Shown one piece after another: positions 1 to 9,022 of a stretch of 64,000 bases of DNA; position 1 is the stretch's first letter, and the number at the start of each line of letters is the position of its first letter. The stretch comes from Oceanihabitans sp. IOP_32 (GTDB lineage Bacteria > Bacteroidota > Bacteroidia > Flavobacteriales > Flavobacteriaceae), in contig NZ_CP040813.1 in the NCBI RefSeq assembly GCF_009498295.1, positions 1,371,001-1,435,000 on the forward strand, written 5' to 3'. The notes under the pieces are model-generated. The model did not search any database, was not told where the DNA came from, and saw nothing but the letters and a program-made list of their open reading frames with translations. The position numbers and the translations under genes are program-made.

Positions 1-635
1 TTTTTTGGAAAGAGTTTAAAATGCTCTTGTTCGATGCCGATTATACAAAAACCCTAGGTTTTAATACCAAATTCATTGATGTTTTAATCACTTCTTTTAT
101 TGTTTTAGCTATTGTTTTAGGCTTGCAAACAGTGGGTGTGGTTTTAATGAGTGCCATGCTTTTAGCTCCAGCTGCTGCGGCTAGACAATGGACAAACAGT
201 TTGAGCACCATGGTTTTTCTTGCGGCTATTTTTGGAGCGTTTTCTGGAGTTTTTGGCACAGCCATTAGCGCCAGTCAAAACAATTTATCTACAGGCCCTG
301 TTATTGTTTTAGTGGCCTCTGTTTTTGTTATATTTTCATTTATTTTTTCACCCAGTCGTGGTTTATTATTTAAGCAAATTCGTTTTAGAAATAACAGACG
401 GGATTTAGAACTTCATAAAACATTAGCCTTCATGTATCATATTGCAGAAACACACGATAACATTTCACATCCCCACGCCATTAAAATATTGAATAATTTT
501 CAGGGGTATACCCGAGGAACCCTTCAAAAGCTAGTCAAAAAAAATTATGTTACACTTGACGGGAATATGTGGAGTTTAACTGAAGAAGGCTTTAAGACTG
601 CTGCTAATTTATACACTCAAAAAACTCATGAATAG
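1..635 (+). CDS. Metal ABC transporter permease (ABC-3 family), 5'-truncated by window edge
   Basis: C-terminal part of an integral membrane subunit of an ABC-3 family (zinc/manganese/iron) importer. The frame is open from base 3 through the first ATG at 21 with no stop and reads FWKEFK before that Met, so the gene begins outside the window. Visible are the last membrane helices (including SAMLLAPAAAARQW, a hallmark of the family) up to about residue 110. A cytoplasmic tail of about 90 residues follows, ending in a winged-helix-like segment (TRGTLQKLVKKNYVTL, then LTEEGF) resembling DtxR-type domains, which is often seen on Bacteroidota members. It overlaps the next permease by 8 bp, so the two are co-translated and probably form a heterodimer. 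Metal specificity cannot be read from this part. Confidence 0.9.
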   Translation, partial: FWKEFKMLLFDADYTKTLGFNTKFIDVLITSFIVLAIVLGLQTVGVVLMSAMLLAPAAAARQWTNSLSTMVFLAAIFGAFSGVFGTAISASQNNLSTGPVIVLVASVFVIFSFIFSPSRGLLFKQIRFRNNRRDLELHKTLAFMYHIAETHDNISHPHAIKILNNFQGYTRGTLQKLVKKNYVTLDGNMWSLTEEGFKTAANLYTQKTHE

Positions 636-1788
636 TGCGCAAATAGAAATACAATTAATTGCCAGTTTAGTGGCCGTGGCTTGCGCCATTCCAGGCGTGT
701 TTTTAGTGCTACGTAAGATGGCTATGATTAGCGATGCCATAAGCCACTCCATTCTGCCGGGTATTGTTGTCGGTTTTTTTATAACCCAAGACCTCAACTC
801 CCCATTACTTATTTTACTGGCCGCTTTAACCGGAATTATTACGGTTGTTTTGGTGGAGTATATTCAAAAAACAGGATTGGTAAAAGAAGATACAGCTATT
901 GGCTTAGTCTTTCCAGCTTTGTTTAGTATCGGTGTGATCATGATTGCCAAAAACGCCAGCGACATTCATTTAGATGTAGATTCCGTTTTATTAGGTGAAT
1001 TAGCTTTTGCTCCTTTTGATAGATTACTTATTTCTGGTGTTGATGTAGGACCAAAATCACTTTGGGTTATTGGTAGTATTTTAATAGTAAGCATTTTGTT
1101 GTTATTGGCCTTTTTTAAAGAACTAAAAGTAAGCACCTTTGATGCTGGCTTAGCAGCCTCCATGGGGTTTTCGCCAGCTATAATTCATTACGGCCTCATG
1201 TCGGTTTCTTCAGTAACCATTGTTGGTGCTTTTGATGCGGTGGGCTCTATTTTAGTGGTAGCACTTATGATTGCCCCTGCCGCAACCGCCTATCTTTTAA
1301 CTACTAATTTAAAGAAAATGCTTGGGCTTGCCATAAGTTTTGGCGTTTTAGGTGCTATTTCTGGTTATTGGATTGCGCATTGGCTTGATGCTTCCATTGC
1401 GGGCTCGATAACCACCATGTTGGGTTTGTTTTTTTTAATGGTGTATTTATTTGCGCCCAGCAAAGGCATTATTGCGGTGCTTTACAGAGAAAAACAACAA
1501 CGCACAGAAGTCTCTCTAATAACTTTTTTACTGCATTTAAAAAATCATAATGAACTCGAAGAACGCCATGTAAAGCATTTAAACGAGCATATTAATTGGC
1601 AAAAAGTGCGATCAAAAACCGTTTTAGATTTGGCTCTAAAAAATAATATGATTGTCATTGAAAACCAGATCGTCTCGTTAACTAAAAAAGGCGACGATTT
1701 CACCTCACAAGCCATCGATTATATCATTACCAACGAAGATGCAAAAATAGAACACATGAAGGATGATTTCTTTTTGTTCAGAGGCTAA
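628..1788 (+). CDS. Metal ABC transporter permease, second subunit (ABC-3 family)
   Basis: Second membrane subunit of the metal ABC importer, 386 aa. The N-terminal ~290 residues carry the ABC-3 helices: GVFLVLRKMAMISDAISHSI near residue 25 is the conserved first loop, and ALMIAPAATAYLL matches the LLAPA motif of the partner. The last ~95 residues form a charged cytoplasmic tail with a winged-helix-like end (ALKNNMIVIENQIVSLTKKG), parallel to the tail of the first permease. The start ATG lies inside the end of the upstream gene (8-bp overlap). The ATPase and solute-binding protein are presumably upstream of the window. Family assignment is firm; substrate (Mn, Zn or Fe) is inferred only from the family. 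Confidence 0.9.
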   Translation: MNSAQIEIQLIASLVAVACAIPGVFLVLRKMAMISDAISHSILPGIVVGFFITQDLNSPLLILLAALTGIITVVLVEYIQKTGLVKEDTAIGLVFPALFSIGVIMIAKNASDIHLDVDSVLLGELAFAPFDRLLISGVDVGPKSLWVIGSILIVSILLLLAFFKELKVSTFDAGLAASMGFSPAIIHYGLMSVSSVTIVGAFDAVGSILVVALMIAPAATAYLLTTNLKKMLGLAISFGVLGAISGYWIAHWLDASIAGSITTMLGLFFLMVYLFAPSKGIIAVLYREKQQRTEVSLITFLLHLKNHNELEERHVKHLNEHINWQKVRSKTVLDLALKNNMIVIENQIVSLTKKGDDFTSQAIDYIITNEDAKIEHMKDDFFLFRG

Positions 1789-1790
1789 TG

Positions 1791-3478
1791 GCATTCAGTG
1801 CATTCCGAATATATTCGGAGTCGAAGAATCTCATGATTTTACTTGTTGTTATAATTGAAAGATGGCTTCGTCATGCTTCCTCGCCATGACGGGTTATTAT
1901 GATGTGCTTTGCTTTAAAGCTGGTTGTTATATAGGGCGTAGCTTGTTACTCAGAGCTCAACCTGTCATTCAGAGCACAGCGAAGAATCTCATGATTTTAC
2001 TTGTTTTTTTAATTGAAAAGATGGCTTCGTCATGCTTCCTCGCCATGACGGGTTATTATGATAAGCTGGTTGTTATATAGGACGTAGCTTGTCACTCAGA
2101 GCACAACCTGTCATTCAGAGCACAGCGAAGAATCTCATGATTTTACTTGTTGTTATAATTGAAAGATGGCGTCGTCATGCTTCCTCGCCATGACGGGTTA
2201 TTATGATGTGCTTTGCTTTAAAGCTGGTTGTTATATAGGGCGTAGCTTGTTACTCAGAGCTCAACCTGTCATTCAGAGCACAGCGAAGAATCTTATCGTT
2301 TTAATTGCCGTTTAATTGAAAGATGGCGTCGTCATGCTTCCTCGCCATGACGGGTTATTATGATGTGCTTTGCTTTAAAGCTGGTTGTTATATAGGGCGT
2401 AGCTTATCTCTCAGAGCACAAACTGTCATTCAGAGCACAGCGAAGAATCTTATGATTTTACTTGTTGTTTAATTGAAAATATGGCGTCGTCATGCTTCCT
2501 CGCCATGACGGGTTATTATGATGTGCTTTGCTTTAAAGCTGGTTGTTATATAGGGCGTAGCTTGTTATTCAGAGGACAACCTGTCATTCAGAGCACAGCG
2601 AAGAATCTCATCGTTTTAATTGCCGTTTAATTGAAAAGATGGCGTCGTCATGCTTCCTCGCCATGACGGGTTATTATGATGTGCTTTGCTTTAAAGCATG
2701 TTGTTATATAGGACGTAGCTTGTCAATCAGAGCACAAACTGTCATTCAGAGCACAGCGAAGAATCTCATGATTTTACTTGTTGTTATAATTGAAAAGATG
2801 GCGTCGTCATGCTTCCTCGCCATGACGGGTTATTATGATGTGCTTTGCTTTAAAGCTGGTTGTTATATAGGGCGTAGCTTGTTACTCAGAGCACAAACTG
2901 TCATTCAGAGCACAGCGAAGAATCTCATCGTTTTAATTGCCGTTTAATTGAAAAGATGGCGTCGTCATGCTTCTTCGCCATGACGGGTTATTATGATGTG
3001 CTTTGCTTTAAAGCTGGTTGTTATATAGGGCGTAGCTTGTCTCTCAGAGCACAAACTGTCATTCAGAGCACAAACTGTCATTCCGAGCACAGCGAAGAAT
3101 CTCATGATTTTACTTGTTGTTATAATTGAAAGATGGCTTCGTCATGCTTCCTCGCCATGACGGGTTATTATGATGTGCTTTGCTTTAAAGCTGGTTGTTA
3201 TATAGGGCGTAGCTTATCTCTCAGAGCACAAACTGTCATTCAGAGCACAGCGAAGAATCTTATGATTTTACTTGTTGTTTAATTGAAAAGATGGCGTCGT
3301 CATGCTTCCTCGCCATGACGGGTTATTATGATGTGCTTTGCTTTAAAGCTGGTTGTTATATTGGGCGTAGCTTGTCTCTCAGAGCACAACCTGTCATTCA
3401 GAGCACAGCGAAGAATCTCATCGTTTTAATTGCCGTTTAATTGAAAGATGGCTTCGTCATGCTTCCTCGCCATGACGA
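1791..3478. repeat. Tandem array, ~10.7 copies of a ~158-bp palindrome-containing unit
   Basis: The whole 1.7-kb gap between the metal permease and yraN is one array. The landmark ATGGCKTCGTCATGCTTCC starts at 1862, 2021, 2166, 2323, 2481, 2639, 2798, 2956, 3133, 3291 and 3448. Most spacings are 157-159 bp, with one of 145 (a deletion) and one of 177 (a local duplication of CTGTCATTCAGAGCACAAA type). Each unit holds a hairpin, CGTCATG-9 nt-CATGACG, and an arm GTCATTCAGAGCACAGCG followed by AAGAATCTC. The two arms resemble inverted copies of one motif (GTCATnnnGAG...CGAAGnATCTC), so the unit looks like a head-to-head palindromic element that was then amplified in tandem. Short open frames across the array come from the 159-bp (53-codon) periodicity and are not genes. 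Confidence 0.95.
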
Positions 3479-3569
3479 TTAATTTAAAAACGCGTTAAAA
3501 AATGTGCTTCAGTTGTACCTCCTGTTGAGAGATAGTGGCAATCTCATTTAATATATTTATTTTAGCAAT

Positions 3570-3929
3570 ATGGCAAAACATAACGAACTTGGAAAAAAGG
3601 GCGAACAACTCGCAGTAGATTTTCTGTTGAAAAACAAATACGACATTATTGAGCGTAACTATCGTTTTGATAAAGCTGAAGTTGATATTATTGCTCAAAA
3701 AAAAGATATACTCGCCATTATTGAAGTTAAAACCCGATCGACAACCGATTTTGGAAATCCGCAAGATTTTGTAAAACCCAAACAAATACAACGACTCGTA
3801 AAAGCAGTAGATGAGTATGTAAACTCTAAAGATTTAGACGTGGAAGTACGTTTTGATATTATTGCCATTGTTAAAGAACCAAACAGCTTTAAAATTGAGC
3901 ACCTAGAAAATGCTTTTTATCATTTTTAA
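3570..3929 (+). CDS. YraN/UPF0102 family putative endonuclease
   Basis: Small cytoplasmic protein of 119 aa, the usual length for UPF0102 (YraN). It shows the family pattern: GKKGEQLAVDFL near the start, AEVDIIAQKKDILAIIEVKT with the PD-(D/E)xK-like residues (D near 36, E and K near 50-52), then FVKPKQIQRLVKA and VRFDIIAI. The fold is that of Holliday-junction-resolvase-like nucleases; a physiological role is not established for the family. It lies alone on the plus strand, convergent with the TlpA-like gene that ends 17 bp away, and its upstream side abuts the tandem repeat array, so its promoter must lie in the last ~90 bp after the array. Confidence 0.9.
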   Translation: MAKHNELGKKGEQLAVDFLLKNKYDIIERNYRFDKAEVDIIAQKKDILAIIEVKTRSTTDFGNPQDFVKPKQIQRLVKAVDEYVNSKDLDVEVRFDIIAIVKEPNSFKIEHLENAFYHF

Positions 3930-3945
3930 GACTTACACCAACAAA

Positions 3946-5274
3946 CTACTCAACTTCAAAAAATGATTTTAAAGCCTCAAAATCGTATGGCTTAGCCACA
4001 ATTTCTTTATCTCTATTTAAAATAAAATAGGTTGGTGTTTGATAAACTCCATAAGCGTTACCAATTTTATTATCCCATTTACCTTCGCCATAAATATGTG
4101 TGAATTCGGAATAATTTTTGATTAAACTCTTCCATGCCGTAGGTTCATTTTCTAGCCCAATAGCTAGCACTTTTAGCTTGCTGGCATTTACTGTTTTTAT
4201 GAACTTTTGCAATTCCGGAATCTCGTCTAAACAATGCCCGCAGGTACTACTCCAAAAAACAATCACGTAATGTTCGGCTGAAAGTAACTCACTTAATTTT
4301 TTAGTGATTTTATTTGATGCGCTTGTAATCTCAAAAGAGAAATCTGGGGCTTTATTTCCAATTGAAGTGTTTTTAAACACGGTTAAATCCCTAACTAAAT
4401 CGGTATCGTTTAATTTTTTTGCAATGTTAATTAAATGCTTTTCAGAAATATAATTTGCAACCTCCTCTAAACCTAGATCAATCATTTGTTGCCATAAATC
4501 GATTAGCAAGACCCGTTTTGTTTCATTTGGAGCCTTTGTCATGGCCTGGCAAAAAGCGTCGATATTCTTTTTGTAATTAGTGATTTCATCTTCGTTATCC
4601 TGCGATAAACCAAATATATAATTTAGCATTCGCTCTTGAAAGAAATCTGAACTCTGTAAAATGTCGTTATTAAAATCAACATGATCAAAATAATGCTTTT
4701 TTAAATGTTTTACATAGGTTTCTACATCTTCGAATGTTTTAGGAATATAAGGCCGGTTTGCTTTTATAAATTCTAGTGCTATAGTCCCTTTCGCTAGGGC
4801 TTCGTAGCTCGCTTGGGCTTCGCGCTGCGTTTTAAAAATAGAGTTAAGAGTTAGGGAATCTTTGCTTTCTTCTCTGTAAAAATTACCGATACTATGCGTT
4901 ATCATTGACATACTATTAGTATAAGACGCTAGTAATTTATTTTCTGATGAGGATTGAAATTTAACACCAGTTTCTGAGTTGAATGTGAATTCTATATTTT
5001 CTTTTCCGTTGTAAATAATATCAAAATTATAATCTTCTTGCGGAATAGCGTATACAATTTTAAATATGCCTTTTTTTATAGTAGAATCCAGTTTAAATTC
5101 TAATAGTCCATTTTTAATTTCGGCATTTGTAACATACTTTGAAACCGTTGGTGTTACTCGGTATAACAAAGCCATATTATAGGATTGCGCAGGTGTAAAC
5201 TTACCTTTTATAGTATGTTGACCAAAAAGCATATTTGGCAATATTAAGATTAAGGCAAGAAATAATTTCAACAT
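3946..5274 (-). CDS. Secreted TlpA-like thioredoxin-fold protein
   Basis: Predicted periplasmic thiol-disulfide protein of 442 aa. The ATG at 5274 is chosen over a GTG nine codons upstream because it gives a clean signal peptide (MLKLFLALILILPNMLFGQ). The first ~300 residues are a Bacteroidota-type N-terminal extension (beta-rich DUF4369-like start, then a helical part). The last ~140 residues are an AhpC/TSA-TlpA thioredoxin domain with active site CGHC at about 345-348 and the cis-proline loop QTPTYF. Family members reduce or oxidise periplasmic cysteines, for instance in cytochrome c maturation; the partner here is unknown. It sits directly downstream of mfd on the same strand and may be co-transcribed. 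A GC-rich patch encodes residues near 150-170. Confidence 0.85.
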   Translation of the reverse strand: MLKLFLALILILPNMLFGQHTIKGKFTPAQSYNMALLYRVTPTVSKYVTNAEIKNGLLEFKLDSTIKKGIFKIVYAIPQEDYNFDIIYNGKENIEFTFNSETGVKFQSSSENKLLASYTNSMSMITHSIGNFYREESKDSLTLNSIFKTQREAQASYEALAKGTIALEFIKANRPYIPKTFEDVETYVKHLKKHYFDHVDFNNDILQSSDFFQERMLNYIFGLSQDNEDEITNYKKNIDAFCQAMTKAPNETKRVLLIDLWQQMIDLGLEEVANYISEKHLINIAKKLNDTDLVRDLTVFKNTSIGNKAPDFSFEITSASNKITKKLSELLSAEHYVIVFWSSTCGHCLDEIPELQKFIKTVNASKLKVLAIGLENEPTAWKSLIKNYSEFTHIYGEGKWDNKIGNAYGVYQTPTYFILNRDKEIVAKPYDFEALKSFFEVE

Positions 5275-5304
5275 GATTCTAAATTTAAATTTCGTCAACA
5301 CTAC

Positions 5305-8300
5305 TTAAGCCGTAATGGGTTTTAAAATCGCCAAGGCTTGCTGTACTGTTTTAACTGCATCAAAAGTAAGCAATAACCTTAAACCATTTCGAGTTTGCTT
5401 TTCTTTTATCTTACAAATATTAGGGTTTGATTGTACAAATTTAAGTACTTTAGTAAAACTATCACTTTGGTAAAATTTACTTTGTTGATCGGTTATAAAA
5501 TACCCAATAAATTTACCTTTTTTCATAATAACTTTTTCGAATCCTAATGTTGTAGCCATCCATTTTATCTTAACGCTATCTAACAAATCGACTACTGGTG
5601 ATGGTAATTCTCCAAAACGATCTATGAGGTTCGATTCAAACTTTTGCAAATCGACTTCGGTCTTTAACTGATTAAGTTGGGTATATAAATTTAATCGTTC
5701 TGCTATATTATTTACATAATCGTCTGGGAAAAGCAGCTCGAAATCGGTGTCTATAGTTACCTCTTTTACATACACTTTATCGGTTTCATCTTCATCGTAA
5801 AGATCTTTAAACTCGTTTTCTTTAAGTTCTTCAATGGCTTCATTAAGTATTTTTTGATAGGTATCAAATCCTATTTCATTTATAAAACCACTTTGTTCGC
5901 CACCAAGTAGATCGCCTGCCCCTCGAATTTCTAAATCTTTCATAGCGATATTAAAACCGCTACCCAACTCTGTAAATTGCTCTAAGGCCGTGATGCGTTT
6001 TCTAGCATCATCGGTCATTGCAGAATACTCTGGAGTTATAAAGTAACAAAAGGCCTTTTTATTGCTTCTACCAACACGACCACGCATTTGGTGCAAATCA
6101 CTCAAACCAAAATTATTGGCATTATTAATAAAAATCGTGTTGGCATTTGGCACATCAAGGCCACTTTCTACAATGGTGGTACTCACTAAAACATCAAAAG
6201 CACCATCCATAAAAGACAGCATGAGTTCTTCAAGTTTTTTACCCTCCATTTGCCCATGACCAATACCAATTTTAGCATCGGGCACTAGACGTTGCAACAT
6301 GCCAGCCACTTCTTTTATGTTTTCTATACGATTATGAATAAAGAATATTTGTCCGCCACGCTCAATCTCATAACTTACTGCATCACGAATGGTTTCTTCG
6401 TTAAAACGAATAACATGACTCTCTATAGGGTATCGATTTGGGGGCGGTGTTGTAATGACCGATAAATCTCGTGCTGCCATTAAACTAAATTGTAAGGTAC
6501 GCGGTATTGGAGTAGCGGTAAGGGTTAACACATCGACGTTGTCTTTTAAGGTCTTTAGCTTTTCTTTTACGGCAACGCCAAATTTTTGTTCTTCGTCTAC
6601 GATAAGCAATCCTAAATCTTTAAACTTTACATTTTTGTTTACCAATTGGTGCGTGCCAATAATAATATCGACGTTTCCGTTCTCTAAACCCTCTAAAGTC
6701 TCTCGTTTTTCTTTGGCTGTTCTAAAGCGGTTTACATAATCTACGGTAACTGGAAAGTCTTTTAAACGCGATTTAAATGTTCTGGAATGCTGATAGGCGA
6801 GTACGGTTGTTGGCACTAATACAGCAACTTGTTTCCCGTTATCGACGGCTTTAAATGCGGCGCGAATAGCCACTTCGGTTTTACCAAATCCCACATCGCC
6901 ACAAACTAACCGATCCATTGGGCGCGTGCTTTCCATATCTGCCTTTACATCGGCGGTAGCTGTGCTTTGGTCGGGTGTGTCTTCATAAATAAAAGACGCC
7001 TCCAACTCGTGTTGCATATAACTATCTGGATTGTATTGGTAGCCCTTTTCGGTTTTACGTTTGGCGTAAAGTTTTATCAAATTAAAAGCCACATGTTTAA
7101 CACGTGCTTTTGTTTTTTGTTTTAGGGTTTTCCAGGCATTACTGCCCAATTTATAAATTTTTGGAGCCTTACCATCTTTACCGTTAAACTTAGTGATTTT
7201 GTGTAAGGAATGAATGCTTAAATATAATATATCCCGCTCCCCGTAAACCAATTTTATGGCCTCTTGTTTTTTGCCTTCAACATCAATTTTTTGAAGCCCA
7301 CCAAAGCGTCCTATACCGTGATCGATATGCGTAACATAATCGCCAATATCTAAATTAGTAAGCTCCTTTAAAGTGATGGCTTGTTTTTTGGCAAAACCAT
7401 TTTTAACATGAAATTTATGATAACGCTCAAAAATTTGATGGTCGGTATAACACACGATTTTACTGTCGTGATCTATAAAACCCTGATATAAGGATAAAAT
7501 AATAGTTTGATACTGCTTAACGTCAAGATTAGAATCGTCGAAAATATCGTGAAAGCGTTTAGCTTGCTGCTCGCTTACACAAGCAATATAATTGGTGTAG
7601 CCCTTTTCATGATTCGTATTTAAATCTTCTATTAAAAGATTAAACTGCTTATTGAATGAAGGCTGTGGTGTGGTATTAAAAGATATTTCTTTTACCTCGT
7701 TACGAGACGTTTGCGACGCACTAGTCTCTGCAAATGAAACAGATTGTTTCGTTTCGCTAGCCATGCCTTTGTTTCTAAAAACAGATGTGCTTCCAAATTC
7801 TAGTAAAGAAAAATCTAATAATTGTTTTTTTAGTAAAACTGAATTCGTGAATAGGGCTTCTGGTTTCGCGTGTTTTAATTCGGAGTCGAGTGATTTGAAA
7901 GCGTCTTGGGCTTTTTCATAAAAATCGTCTATTCGCGCAAAGAACAAATCGGTGTTTTTAAAACAGACAACTGTTTTCTGAGCGATATATTTTAGAAAAC
8001 TTTGGCGGTTTTCGTTTAGTAATTTATTGGCAACATTGGGGATGATATTAATTTTCTTTATTTGCTCTAAAGAAAGCTGGGTTTCTACATCGAAAGTTCG
8101 AATGCTATCGACCTCATCACCAAAAAATTCCATGCGATATGGCTTGTCGTGCGAAAATGAAAATACATCTACAATACCACCACGCACTGAGAACTCACCA
8201 GGTTCGGTTACAAAATCGACACGTTTAAATTGATATTCAAATAAAACTTCGTTTACAAAATCTATAGATATTTTATCGTTTAGCGCGACTTTTAATGTAT

Positions 8301-8745
8301 TACGCTCCAACTCTTTCCTAGTGACTACCTTCTCAAACAGCGCATCGGGATAAGTTACAATTATGGCTGGTTTTTTTTGAGAGTTAATACGGTTTAACAC
8401 CTCGGCACGAAGCAGTACATTAGCATTATCGGTTTCTTCAATTTGATAAGGCCTGCGGTAACTACCTGGATAAAACAACACATCTTTTGGGTTACACAAT
8501 TGCTCTAAATCGTTTAGGTAGTGTGCCGCTTCTTCTTTATCGTTAAAAATAATTAAAAAAGGATTCTTACTTTGTTTAAAAACATTCGATATCACGAAAG
8601 AAAAAGACGATCCTACAAGTCCTTTTAAATGTATTTTAGACTGGTCTTGTGCAGGATCTAAAGGTTTGTTTTTGGCAATGGCAGTTTGCAGATTTTGCAT
8701 TTGCAAAGTCTGTGCATAGGTTTGCGAGAGGATAGATTGACTCAC
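5305..8745 (-). CDS. mfd: Transcription-repair coupling factor
   Basis: Cytoplasmic DNA translocase of 1146 aa that removes stalled RNA polymerase at lesions and recruits UvrA. Domain order fits Mfd: UvrB-like N-terminal part, CarD-like RNA polymerase interaction domain around 458-520 (DIGDYVTHIDHGIGRFGGLQ), RecG-like helicase motor with Walker A GDVGFGKT near 615 and DEEQ box near 715, TRG region (GLSDLHQMRGRVGRS), and a C-terminal D7 domain. Oddity: residues about 327-351 (MASETKQSVSFAETSASQ and following) form an extra low-complexity loop just before the well-conserved FNTTPQPSFNKQF segment, and its DNA resembles a palindromic intergenic repeat (see the separate entry). The frame is intact and all motor motifs are present, so it should be functional. 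Confidence 0.97.
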   Translation of the reverse strand: MSQSILSQTYAQTLQMQNLQTAIAKNKPLDPAQDQSKIHLKGLVGSSFSFVISNVFKQSKNPFLIIFNDKEEAAHYLNDLEQLCNPKDVLFYPGSYRRPYQIEETDNANVLLRAEVLNRINSQKKPAIIVTYPDALFEKVVTRKELERNTLKVALNDKISIDFVNEVLFEYQFKRVDFVTEPGEFSVRGGIVDVFSFSHDKPYRMEFFGDEVDSIRTFDVETQLSLEQIKKINIIPNVANKLLNENRQSFLKYIAQKTVVCFKNTDLFFARIDDFYEKAQDAFKSLDSELKHAKPEALFTNSVLLKKQLLDFSLLEFGSTSVFRNKGMASETKQSVSFAETSASQTSRNEVKEISFNTTPQPSFNKQFNLLIEDLNTNHEKGYTNYIACVSEQQAKRFHDIFDDSNLDVKQYQTIILSLYQGFIDHDSKIVCYTDHQIFERYHKFHVKNGFAKKQAITLKELTNLDIGDYVTHIDHGIGRFGGLQKIDVEGKKQEAIKLVYGERDILYLSIHSLHKITKFNGKDGKAPKIYKLGSNAWKTLKQKTKARVKHVAFNLIKLYAKRKTEKGYQYNPDSYMQHELEASFIYEDTPDQSTATADVKADMESTRPMDRLVCGDVGFGKTEVAIRAAFKAVDNGKQVAVLVPTTVLAYQHSRTFKSRLKDFPVTVDYVNRFRTAKEKRETLEGLENGNVDIIIGTHQLVNKNVKFKDLGLLIVDEEQKFGVAVKEKLKTLKDNVDVLTLTATPIPRTLQFSLMAARDLSVITTPPPNRYPIESHVIRFNEETIRDAVSYEIERGGQIFFIHNRIENIKEVAGMLQRLVPDAKIGIGHGQMEGKKLEELMLSFMDGAFDVLVSTTIVESGLDVPNANTIFINNANNFGLSDLHQMRGRVGRSNKKAFCYFITPEYSAMTDDARKRITALEQFTELGSGFNIAMKDLEIRGAGDLLGGEQSGFINEIGFDTYQKILNEAIEELKENEFKDLYDEDETDKVYVKEVTIDTDFELLFPDDYVNNIAERLNLYTQLNQLKTEVDLQKFESNLIDRFGELPSPVVDLLDSVKIKWMATTLGFEKVIMKKGKFIGYFITDQQSKFYQSDSFTKVLKFVQSNPNICKIKEKQTRNGLRLLLTFDAVKTVQQALAILKPITA
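7694..7767 (-). repeat. Palindromic-repeat-like insertion inside the mfd reading frame
   Basis: Read on the minus strand, this ~74-bp stretch runs GGCATGGCTAGCGAAACGAA, then ACAATCTGTTTC, a short centre, and a right arm CAGAGACTAGTGCGTCGCAA followed by ACGTCTCGTAACGAGG. Both arms resemble the dispersed bacterial motif GTCATTGCGAGGAACGAAGC-AATCTG in opposite orientations, and so a relative of the unit amplified at 1791-3478. It adds about 25 residues to Mfd without breaking the frame. Similarity was judged by eye; the origin as an inserted repeat is an inference. Confidence 0.55.
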
Positions 8746-8976
8746 CTAGTTATTAAATTTTAAGATTGCAAATATACGGTTTACAATTATTTTTTTGATC
8801 CTTTTTTGATTCACTCGTCTTGATATGCCCTTATTTTTTAAAAACCAAGGCTTTCAAATTCCCATAGTCATGGTGTTTGCATTTACAACAGCATGCTTTT
8901 GTTGTGCTTGTGATAAGATTTAAGTGTATCGCTATAGAACGGGTACTTAACTCAAAATAAAAAACGAAGACTAAAA

Positions 8977-9013
8977 GCGTGACCTTTTTTATCTTAGCAA
9001 AAAAGAGTCACGC
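8977..9013 (-). terminator. Intrinsic terminator downstream of pyk
   Basis: Inverted repeat GCGTGAC...GTCACGC with inner TTTTTT/AAAAAA pairing, ending 10 bp beyond the pyk stop. On the minus strand the stem is followed by a short T-rich tract. The remaining ~230 bp up to mfd hold the mfd promoter region, including a TATATTTG -7-like box just upstream of the mfd start. Confidence 0.7.
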
Positions 9014-9022
9014 CCAAAACCA

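Noticed and set aside
1862-2947. Open frames of 72 and 102 codons within the repeat array (start MASSCFLAMTGYYD)
   Set aside because: They are translations of the 159-bp units and change frame wherever the spacing is 157 or 158; no codon-level selection is visible.
1791-3478. CRISPR array
   Set aside because: Units are ~158 bp, nearly identical throughout, with no short repeat/unique spacer alternation and no cas genes.
4760-4830. GC-rich patch in the TlpA-like gene as another palindromic-repeat insertion
   Set aside because: It has GCGAAGC-like words but no inverted arms and no clear extra loop against the family; evidence too thin.
7652-7921. Plus-strand frame opposite mfd
   Set aside because: Shadow frame of a conserved gene, with no family resemblance.
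8923-8935. 13-base string AGTGTATCGCTAT shared with 27631-27643 as a dispersed repeat
   Set aside because: Many exact 13-base pairs are expected by chance in 64 kb of AT-rich DNA, and the flanks do not align well.
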